From Actinomyces sp. (GTDB lineage Bacteria > Actinomycetota > Acidimicrobiia > Acidimicrobiales > Aldehydirespiratoraceae): a stretch of DNA of 5,544 bases. Positions 1 through 4,962 of the stretch are shown here, one piece after another. The position numbers and the translations under genes were made by a program. The number at the start of each line of letters is the position of its first letter. The stretch's first letter is position 1. The stretch lies in assembly GCA_003697065.1 (NCBI GenBank), contig RFFY01000378.1, forward strand, positions 1 to 5,544, written 5' to 3'. The notes below the pieces were generated by a model. That model ran no database searches, was not told the origin of the DNA, and was given only the letters and a program-made list of their open reading frames with translations.

Positions 1-231
1 CCCGGCGGGACTCGTGACCGCCACCCAGTCACCGGGACCGCACCGCCGGAGGGCGGCGGCCAGCTCGTCGCGGGCGTCGGGGCGGGGGACGGTCTCGATG
101 AGGGGGAGATGCTCGACCCGGGCTCCGAGACGCGTGAGACGGCGGACCAGCTCGTCGGAGCGGTCGGGGGGTCGGCACACGGCGACCACCACGCCGGTGA
201 GGGGTCCGGGCGCGCCGCCGCCCCCGCTCAC
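1..231 (-). CDS. hemD: Uroporphyrinogen-III synthase, N-terminal part (cut by window edge)
   Basis: Partial gene: 77 codons are visible and the rest lies left of the window. The product should cyclise hydroxymethylbilane, with inversion of ring D, to uroporphyrinogen III in the cytosol. The translated start reads MSGGGGAPGPLTGVVVAVCR, then a helix ending in RLGARVEHLPLIETVPRPD and DWVAVTSPAG. The pattern of a first beta strand (VVVAV), 'LGA.V...PLIE..P' and 'DW...TSP.G' is typical of HemD N-termini. The start is GTG at 231, whose GTGA overlaps the hemC stop codon by four bases, so translational coupling with hemC is likely. No methyltransferase (CobA-like) domain precedes it, so any fusion, as seen in some actinobacteria, could only be at the C-terminus outside the window. 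The identification rests on context as well as these short motifs, because HemD is poorly conserved. Confidence 0.85.
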   Translation of the reverse strand, partial: MSGGGGAPGPLTGVVVAVCRPPDRSDELVRRLTRLGARVEHLPLIETVPRPDARDELAAALRRCGPGDWVAVTSPAG

Positions 232-1139
232 CGGCGGTCCACCCTCCGGTCGGCGAGGAGGTCGGAGCCGCCCGCCTCGTCGAGGAGGAAGCGGGCGATC
301 CCACGGCCGAGCGCTTCGGGGTCGTGGTGGCGGCGGGTCTCGCGGACGAGGACGTGGCCGTCGAGGGAAGCGAGCACGGCGGTGAGGACGAGCTCGTCGC
401 CGACGGGGCGGGCGTGGGCGCCGGCGGGCAGGTCGCAGTCACCGCCGAGCTCGGCGAGGAAGGCCCGCTCGGCGTCGACGGCGCGGCGGGCGGTGGGATC
501 GTCGACGGCGGCGAGGAGGGCGAGGAGCTCGGGAGCGGCGTCGGCCCGGCACTCGACGGCCAGGGCCCCCTGGGCCACCTGGGGGACGAACTCGTCGACG
601 TCGAGACGGTCGACGACACCGGGGTCGAGGCCGAGACGGTCGAGGGCGGCGGCGGCCATGACGACGGCGTCGTGGTCGGCGGCGCGGGTGAGGCGGGTCT
701 CGATGTTGCCCCTCAACTCGGCGAAGGTGAGGTCGGGTCGTAGCCACGCCAGCTGGGCACGCCGGCGCACCGATCCGGTGGCGACCCGGGCACCGGTGGG
801 CAGGTCGGCCAGGGTGGACCCCACGAGGGCGTCGCGGGGGTCGGCCCGGGGCGGGACGGCGGCCATCACCAGTCCCGGGACGGTGACGGCGGGCAGGTCC
901 TTGGCCGAGTGCACGGCGATGTCGGCGCGCCCCTCGAGCACGGCGGCCTGCACCTCCTTGACGAAGACGCCCTTGCCGCCCATGGCGTGGATGGGCACGT
1001 CGAGGCGCCGGTCGCCCGAGGTCGACACGACCACGGGATCGACCTCCACCTCGGGATCGACGGCGGCCACCAGCTCGGCGACGTGACGGGTCTGCCAGAG
1101 GGCGAGGGAACTGCCCCGGGTGGCGGCGACCAGTCGCAT
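228..1139 (-). CDS. hemC: Hydroxymethylbilane synthase (porphobilinogen deaminase)
   Basis: Cytosolic enzyme of tetrapyrrole synthesis that joins four porphobilinogen units head to tail on a covalently bound dipyrromethane cofactor. The 303-residue product has the usual family length (about 300-320). Visible motifs in order: ATRGSSLAL (residues 6-14, substrate-binding Arg8), HAMGGKGVFVKE (51-62, flexible active-site loop), HSAKDLP (77-83, with the catalytic Asp81), TGSVRRRAQL (121-130), RGNIETRL (143-150), QGALAVE (190-196) and LGGDCDLPAGAHA (231-243), where Cys235 is the cofactor attachment residue. All key residues appear intact; GGDC replaces the commoner GGGC just before the cysteine. ATG at 1139 gives the canonical MRLVAATRGS start. 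A clear Shine-Dalgarno motif is not visible in the 20-base gap to hemA, so translation may depend on coupling. It is third in the rex-hemACD order and overlaps hemD by 4 bases. Confidence 0.97.
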   Translation of the reverse strand: MRLVAATRGSSLALWQTRHVAELVAAVDPEVEVDPVVVSTSGDRRLDVPIHAMGGKGVFVKEVQAAVLEGRADIAVHSAKDLPAVTVPGLVMAAVPPRADPRDALVGSTLADLPTGARVATGSVRRRAQLAWLRPDLTFAELRGNIETRLTRAADHDAVVMAAAALDRLGLDPGVVDRLDVDEFVPQVAQGALAVECRADAAPELLALLAAVDDPTARRAVDAERAFLAELGGDCDLPAGAHARPVGDELVLTAVLASLDGHVLVRETRRHHDPEALGRGIARFLLDEAGGSDLLADRRVDRR

Positions 1140-1159
1140 ACCGGGCCCGGTGTCCCGGC

Positions 1160-2419
1160 TCAGAGGTCGAACAGGTCGCGCAGGGCGTCGGCCAGACGGG
1201 CGCCGCGGGCCTGGCCGGCGGCGTCCTTGAGGCGCACCGTGGGCTCGTGGAGCACGGTGTTGACGATCCCCTTGGTGAGGGCCTCGACGGCCGCCCGGGT
1301 CTCGTCGTCGAGGCCGGCGAGGCGGGAGCGGTAGCGCTCGAGTTCGCCCCGCCGGATCTCGTCGGCGCGGACCCGCAGGGCGGTGATGAGGGGGGCGACC
1401 TCCTGGGCCGAGCGCAGGGCCTGGTAACGGGCCACCTCGGCGTCGAGGATGCGTTCGACCTCGGCCACCTCACGTCGTCGACCGGCCCGTTCGGTCTCGA
1501 CGAAGGCGCCGATGTCGTCCATGTCGTGGAGGGTCACGCCCGGCAGCTCGGCGGCGCGGGGATCGACGTCTCGGGGCACGGCCACGTCGACGATCACCAG
1601 GGGCCGGCCGCCGCGGGCGTCGAGCACCTCGTCGATGTGGGCGTGACCCAGGATCAGCTCCTGGGCGCCGGTGGTGGTGACGAGGAGATCGACCTCGGCC
1701 AGCAGGGAGGCGAGACGATCGAGGGGTTCGGCCCGGCCGGCGCACACGCCGGCCAGCTCGACGGCCCGCTCCCAGGTGCGGTTGACGACGGCGATGTCGG
1801 CGGCGCCGGCCTGGGCGAGGGACTTGACGGTGCCGGCGGCCATCTCGCCGGCACCGACCACGGCGACGCGACGTCCGTCGAGGCTGCCGAGTTCGCGGGC
1901 GGCGAGGGCGACGGCGGCGTGGGAGACCGAGGCGATACCGCGGGCGATGCCGGTCTCGGTGCGGGCCCGCTTGCCGACCTCGACGGCCTGACGGAAGAGG
2001 GGCTCGAGGACGGCGCCGACCGTGCCCTCGGCCCGGGCCGTCTCCCAGGCGGTGCGGACCTGGCCGAGGATCTCGTGCTCGCCGACGACGGCGGAGTCGA
2101 GCCCGGCGGCGACGCGGAACAGGTGGCGGGCGGCGTCGATGTCGTGGAAGGCGTAGAGGTGGTCGGCCACGTCCTCGGGGGGCAGGCCGGCGTGGCGGGC
2201 GAGGAACTCGCGCACGTCCTGGTAGCCCCCGTGGAAGCGCTCGGCGTAGGCGTAGACCTCGATGCGGTTACAGGTCGAGAGGACCACGGCCTCGCTCAGG
2301 TGGTCGGCGTCGGCGAGCTCGGCCAGGGCCTTGGGCAGATCGGGAGCGGCGACGGTGAGCCGTTCGAGGATGGCCAGGGGCGCCGAACGGTGACTGCATC
2401 CGATGGCGACGATCGACAC
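1160..2419 (-). CDS. hemA: Glutamyl-tRNA reductase
   Basis: First committed enzyme of C5-pathway tetrapyrrole synthesis: NADPH-dependent reduction of glutamyl-tRNA(Glu) to glutamate-1-semialdehyde. The 419-residue length is normal. The N-terminal catalytic domain carries IGCSHRSAPL (6-15) and STCNRIEVY (48-56) with nucleophile Cys50; GEHEILGQV (113-121) follows. The Rossmann NADPH-binding domain starts near 182 with VAVVGAGEMA (185-194) and continues through VVNRT (211-215), TTTGA (248-252) and VIVDVAVPRDVDP (275-287). The C-terminal part (about 310-419) is a helical dimerisation domain with KGIVNTVLHEPTVRLK (383-398). The start is GTG at 2419, chosen because it gives MSIVAIGCSHR, the family N-terminus, and has GGGAG five bases upstream. 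It follows rex by 156 bases and precedes hemC by 20, consistent with one operon. In some bacteria HemA activity is controlled by heme-dependent proteolysis; nothing in this sequence decides that. Confidence 0.98.
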   Translation of the reverse strand: MSIVAIGCSHRSAPLAILERLTVAAPDLPKALAELADADHLSEAVVLSTCNRIEVYAYAERFHGGYQDVREFLARHAGLPPEDVADHLYAFHDIDAARHLFRVAAGLDSAVVGEHEILGQVRTAWETARAEGTVGAVLEPLFRQAVEVGKRARTETGIARGIASVSHAAVALAARELGSLDGRRVAVVGAGEMAAGTVKSLAQAGAADIAVVNRTWERAVELAGVCAGRAEPLDRLASLLAEVDLLVTTTGAQELILGHAHIDEVLDARGGRPLVIVDVAVPRDVDPRAAELPGVTLHDMDDIGAFVETERAGRRREVAEVERILDAEVARYQALRSAQEVAPLITALRVRADEIRRGELERYRSRLAGLDDETRAAVEALTKGIVNTVLHEPTVRLKDAAGQARGARLADALRDLFDL

Positions 2420-2424
2420 GGCAA

Positions 2425-2429
2425 CTCCC
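2425..2429 (-). promoter_or_regulatory. Ribosome binding site of hemA
   Basis: On the minus strand GGGAG lies five bases before the GTG at 2419 (GGGAG-TTGCC-GTG). It supports this GTG as the hemA start rather than a later codon, in agreement with the family N-terminus. Confidence 0.6.
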
Positions 2430-2467
2430 GGGACGCGGAGTCGGGGCGACGGTGACCCGACCCCTCA

Positions 2468-2497
2468 AGCTTGACGGTCGCGGGGGGTCACTGCCAA
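2468..2497 (-). promoter_or_regulatory. Possible second promoter upstream of hemA
   Basis: Reading the minus strand, TTGGCA (2497-2492) is followed after 18 bases by CAAGCT (2473-2468), similar to an actinobacterial -35/-10 pair (TTGACA and TAnnnT), with the first -10 base deviating. It would place a start near 2461 and give hemA a leader of about 40 bases that includes its ribosome binding site. The -10 box sits within a perfect 10-bp palindrome, TCAAGCTTGA (2465-2474). A 5-bp stem (GGGGT 2484-2488 with ACCCC 2497-2501) overlaps the -35 box. The rex operon of Streptomyces coelicolor is known to have more than one promoter, which makes an internal promoter plausible, but this call rests on short matches only. 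Confidence 0.3.
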
Positions 2498-2508
2498 CCC
2501 CGTCGGCG

Positions 2509-2535
2509 GGCGATGACCGTCGTCACGCCGACGCC
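2509..2535. repeat. 27-bp direct repeat in rex-hemA spacer, copy 1
   Basis: Positions 2509-2535 are identical to 2544-2570, a 35-bp period with an 8-bp spacer (CTCTGGCC). The first 21 bases can fold: GGCG (2509-2512) pairs with CGCC (2526-2529) and TGAC (2514-2517) with GTCA (2522-2525), leaving a bulged A at 2513 and a four-base loop CGTC. The symmetric core TGAC-N4-GTCA could equally be a protein-binding palindrome. This copy lies about 90 bases upstream of the hemA start. Confidence 0.85.
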
Positions 2536-2543
2536 CTCTGGCC

Positions 2544-2570
2544 GGCGATGACCGTCGTCACGCCGACGCC
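2544..2570. repeat. 27-bp direct repeat in rex-hemA spacer, copy 2
   Basis: Identical to 2509-2535, with the same bulged hairpin at 2544-2564. It lies five bases beyond the rex stop codon (2576-2578), so in the rex transcript it would form a structure immediately after the reading frame. No T-run follows on the minus strand, so it does not look like a classical intrinsic terminator. A partial terminator, an RNA-processing or stabilising hairpin, or a regulator site are all possible. Confidence 0.85.
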
Positions 2571-2575
2571 GACGC

Positions 2576-3238
2576 TCACGAGGCGCTGCGTCGCCCCCGC
2601 CGGGCGCCCTCGGAGGTCTGGGCGAGATGGAAGCCGAGGATCTGGAGCTCGACGACCAGGTCGACGGCGCGCAGTGACACCTCCGGGGGGACGGTCAGCA
2701 CCGTGGGGGCGAAGTTGAGCAGGGCCCGCACCCCGGCCGCCACGAACTGGTCGGCGGCCTGCTGGGCGGCGGCGGCGGGGGTGGCGATGACGCCGATGGC
2801 GGCGCCCGTCTCGGCCACGACGGCGGTCAGCTCGTCGGGATGGTGGACCGGGACCCCTTCCACCGTCGACCCGACGAGGTCGGGGTCGACGTCGAAGGCC
2901 GCCACGACGGGGAAACCGCGCTCGCGGAAGCCCTCGTGTTTGGCGAGGGCCCGTCCGATGTTGCCGAAACCGGCGATGACCACGGGCCAGGTGTGGACGA
3001 GCCCCAGGGCCCGGCTCATCTGGAGGCGGAGGCGGGCGACGTCGTAGCCGACCCCCCGCGTGCCGTAACTGCCGAGGTGGGAGAGGTCCTTGCGGACCTT
3101 GGCGGCGTTGACGCCGGCGAGTTCGGCGAGTTCCTCCGACGAGACGGTCTCGACCCCGTCGCCGGCGAGGTCGACCAGCACCCGCAGGTACACCGGGAGG
3201 CGGGCCACGGTCGCCTCGGGGATGGGCCGCGCCGTCAT
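2576..3238 (-). CDS. rex: Redox-sensing transcriptional repressor Rex
   Basis: DNA-binding repressor that senses the NADH/NAD+ ratio: NAD+-bound or apo Rex binds its operators and NADH releases it, derepressing respiratory and related genes. The 220 residues match the family (about 210-230). N-terminal winged helix: IPEATVARLPVYLRVL (6-21), SSEELAELAGVNAAKVRKDLSHLG (33-56), SYGTRGVGY (57-65). Rossmann NAD(H)-binding domain: VVIAGFGNIGRAL (86-98) with the GxGxxG loop at 90-95, FDVDPDLVG (115-123) with the acidic end of beta-2, GVIATP (149-154), LLNFAP (173-178) and a C-terminal swapped helix region (VELQILGFHL, 196-205). A short basic tail (ARRGRRSAS) ends it. ATG at 3238 gives the family N-terminus. 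It lies directly upstream of hemACD on the same strand, the order known from Streptomyces where Rex controls this operon, and it has its own predicted operator. Confidence 0.97.
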   Translation of the reverse strand: MTARPIPEATVARLPVYLRVLVDLAGDGVETVSSEELAELAGVNAAKVRKDLSHLGSYGTRGVGYDVARLRLQMSRALGLVHTWPVVIAGFGNIGRALAKHEGFRERGFPVVAAFDVDPDLVGSTVEGVPVHHPDELTAVVAETGAAIGVIATPAAAAQQAADQFVAAGVRALLNFAPTVLTVPPEVSLRAVDLVVELQILGFHLAQTSEGARRGRRSAS

Positions 3239-3244
3239 GACCCC

Positions 3245-3274
3245 ACGCTAGGGACCTCGTGCACGATTTCACAA
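3245..3274 (-). promoter_or_regulatory. Promoter of rex, apparently leaderless
   Basis: On the minus strand TTGTGA (3274-3269) and TAGCGT (3250-3245) are separated by 18 bases, fitting a housekeeping actinobacterial promoter (TTGACA-like and TAnnnT). If the last T of the -10 box is at -7, position +1 is the A of the rex ATG (3238), with only GGGGTC between box and start codon. That spacing is the signature of leaderless mRNAs, common in actinobacteria, and it agrees with the lack of room for a ribosome binding site downstream of the -10 box. Confidence 0.65.
3257..3274. promoter_or_regulatory. Rex operator (ROP) upstream of rex
   Basis: Plus-strand TCGTGCACGATTTCACAA matches the Rex operator consensus TTGTGAA-N4-TTCACAA at 12 of 14 defined positions: one half is perfect and the other differs at two bases. 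It covers about -19 to -36 relative to the predicted rex start site and contains the -35 hexamer, so bound Rex would block RNA polymerase. This implies negative autoregulation of rex and NADH-responsive induction of the downstream heme genes, as known in Streptomyces coelicolor. Binding itself is inferred. Confidence 0.75.
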
Positions 3275-3321
3275 GCCACCCCGTGGGGGCGGATGGAAGG
3301 GGGCGCCTGGGGCGGTCGCCC
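3275..3321 (-). terminator. Hairpins between acyl-CoA synthetase gene and rex promoter, possible terminator
   Basis: Immediately after the acyl-CoA synthetase stop codon (3323-3325) the minus strand holds a short stem, GGGC-GACC-GCCC (3321-3310). Further on is GCC-CC pairing with GG-GGC around an A-G mismatch (3290-3275), abutting the Rex operator. Neither is followed by a T-run. They could slow or end transcription from the acyl-CoA synthetase gene before rex, but in DNA this GC-rich, short stems occur often by chance. Confidence 0.25.
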
Positions 3322-3322
3322 G

Positions 3323-4834
3323 TCAGGTGTCGTCGGGCCCGTCGCCGCGGAAGGAGCGGCGCAGGACCTTGCCGGTGAGACCCCGGGGGATCTCGTCGAC
3401 GAGGTCGATCTTGGTCGGGCACTTGTAGCGGGCCAGGCGTGCCGCCACCCACTCGACCAGCTCGTCCTCTTCCACCACCGAGCCCTCGGCGGGTACCACG
3501 AAGGCCTTGACCGCCTCGCCGGTGTGGGGGTGGGGGACCCCGACCACGGCCGCCTCGGCCACCGCCGGATGCGACACGAGGACCCGCTCGACCTCGGCCG
3601 GGTACACGTTGAAGCCCGACACGATGACGAGATCCTTGGCCCGGTCGACGACGTAGAGGTAGCCGTCGTCGTCGACGAGGCCGATGTCGCCGGTGTGGAG
3701 CCAACCCGACGGGTCGAGGGCGGCCGCCGTGGCCTCCGGGTCGTTCCAGTACCCCGAAAAGACGTTGGGACCCCGCACCCAGATCTCGCCCGGATCGCCC
3801 ACCAGGGTGTCGTCCCCGTCGCGGTCGACGAGGCGGACCTCGACCCCGGCCAGGGGCCGTCCGACCGAGGTGACCGGTGCCCCCGTGCCCAGGCTGATCG
3901 ACACGCTGGGCGAGGCCTCGGTCAAGCCGTAGCCCTGGTGCAAGCCGATGCCCAGGCGCTCGCGGACGGTGTCGGCCACCCGACGGGACAGAGGCGCCGC
4001 ACCCGACACGGCGATGCGGAGGTGGGCCAAGGCGTCGAGGGGCGGATCGTCGACCTCGGCCAGGGCGGCCCACATCGCCGGCGGCCCCACCAGGGCGGTG
4101 ACCGACTCGGCGGCGACGGTCTCGAGGGTGGAGACGGGATCGAAGCGCTCGAGCAGCACGATGGTGGCGCCGGCGTACAGGGCGAGGTCGAGCACGGTGT
4201 TGAGCCCCAGGATGTGGAACAGGGGCACCACGCACAGCACCACGTCGTCGGGGCGCACCGCCCGCGCCGGATGGGCCTGCACCTGGCGCAGGTCGGCGGC
4301 CAGGTTGGCGTGGGACAACATGGCGGCACGGGGCGACCCCGCCGTGCCGCTGGTGAACATCAGGGCGGCGAGATGGTCGGGGTCGACGTCGACCACCCCG
4401 GCCGGTTCGGCCGCCTCGGTGAGGGCGTCGAGGTCGTCGCCGGTGGCGCTGCCCGCCGGGGTGAGGACGTGGTCGAGGTCGGGCAGGGCGGCGGTGTCGA
4501 CGTCGGCGAGGACGGCTGCCCCGGCGGGACCGGCGATGACGGCGCGGGCACCGGTCGTGGCGAGCTGGGCGGCGAGCTCGGGCGCGGGGCTGGAGGGATT
4601 GAGGGGGACGGCCACCAGGCCCGCTCCCACGACGGCCAGCCAGGCGGTGACGAAGCGGGGGGTGGTGCCGCACACGATGGCGACCCGGTCACCGGGCTCG
4701 AGACCGCGGGCGAGCAGGACGGCCCGTTGGCGCGCCACCGCGTCGCGCAGGCGGCCGTAGCTGATCCGATCCATCCCGGCCACCAGGGCCGTGTGGCCGT
4801 CGGGCTGTTCGTCGATGATCGTGGCGAGGTTCAC
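3323..4834 (-). CDS. Class I adenylate-forming fatty acyl-CoA synthetase (AMP-binding enzyme)
   Basis: Predicted ATP-dependent acyl-CoA ligase: activates a carboxylic acid as acyl-AMP, then transfers it to CoA. 503 residues from GTG 4834, normal for FadD-like enzymes. Motifs: phosphate-binding loop TSGTAGSPRAAMLSH (161-175), where the usual Lys-Gly is Arg-Ala; VPLFHILGLN (203-212); GPPAMW (250-255); SGAAPLS (277-283); adenine-binding GYGLTEASP (301-309); TGDIG (381-385) with the ribose-binding Asp383; hinge and CoA region RAKDLVIVSGFNVYPAEVE (398-416); catalytic lysine in PRGLTGKVLRR (Lys489). The frame is open up to a TTG at 4954, but the extra 40 residues are low-complexity and overlap the divergent gene's ribosome binding site; GTG 4834 starts at MNLATIIDE, where family homology normally begins. 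Chain-length specificity cannot be read from sequence. A carboxylate-CoA or coumarate-CoA ligase-like role is possible. It lies 84 bases upstream of rex on the same strand. Confidence 0.9.
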   Translation of the reverse strand: MNLATIIDEQPDGHTALVAGMDRISYGRLRDAVARQRAVLLARGLEPGDRVAIVCGTTPRFVTAWLAVVGAGLVAVPLNPSSPAPELAAQLATTGARAVIAGPAGAAVLADVDTAALPDLDHVLTPAGSATGDDLDALTEAAEPAGVVDVDPDHLAALMFTSGTAGSPRAAMLSHANLAADLRQVQAHPARAVRPDDVVLCVVPLFHILGLNTVLDLALYAGATIVLLERFDPVSTLETVAAESVTALVGPPAMWAALAEVDDPPLDALAHLRIAVSGAAPLSRRVADTVRERLGIGLHQGYGLTEASPSVSISLGTGAPVTSVGRPLAGVEVRLVDRDGDDTLVGDPGEIWVRGPNVFSGYWNDPEATAAALDPSGWLHTGDIGLVDDDGYLYVVDRAKDLVIVSGFNVYPAEVERVLVSHPAVAEAAVVGVPHPHTGEAVKAFVVPAEGSVVEEDELVEWVAARLARYKCPTKIDLVDEIPRGLTGKVLRRSFRGDGPDDT

Positions 4835-4939
4835 GGGTCTGTTCCCACTCGTCGACCGGTTCGTCGGATGCGAGTCTGGCACGGTCGGCGGCGCCGGTCG
4901 GCGACGGGGATCGGCCGACGAAAGGCTCAACACCTCACG

Positions 4940-4959
4940 GTCGGTGTCCGACAAGGGGA
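4940..4959 (+). promoter_or_regulatory. Ribosome binding site of the CAP-domain gene with adjoining hairpin
   Basis: AAGGGGA (4953-4959) precedes the ATG at 4963, leaving four bases between the GGGG and the start codon, a strong Shine-Dalgarno match that fixes the start. Directly upstream GTCGG-TGT-CCGAC (4940-4952) forms a perfect 5-bp stem with a three-base loop. It may only be chance in GC-rich DNA, or may influence ribosome access. The rest of the 128-base divergent spacer (4835-4962) shows no convincing -10/-35 pair on either strand, only short GC palindromes such as TCGGCCGA (4911-4918). Confidence 0.5.
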
Positions 4960-4962
4960 CAG

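Noticed and set aside
1247..2455. A 402-codon plus-strand frame opposite hemA
   Set aside because: Antisense shadow of a fully conserved hemA; Gly/Val/Asp-rich with no motif.
2509..2570. The tandem 27-bp repeats as a CRISPR array or att sites
   Set aside because: Only two copies, with an 8-bp spacer and no cas, integrase or transposase gene nearby; nothing supports either reading.
2523..4673. A 716-codon minus-strand frame overlapping rex and the acyl-CoA synthetase in a different frame
   Set aside because: Extremely Arg/Pro/Gly-rich, no conserved motifs, and it spans two well-supported genes and the rex promoter; a frame shadow.
4835..4954. A 40-residue N-terminal extension of the acyl-CoA synthetase from TTG 4954
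   Set aside because: The extension has no family similarity, uses a rare start and overlaps the ribosome binding site of the divergent gene; GTG 4834 fits the family start.
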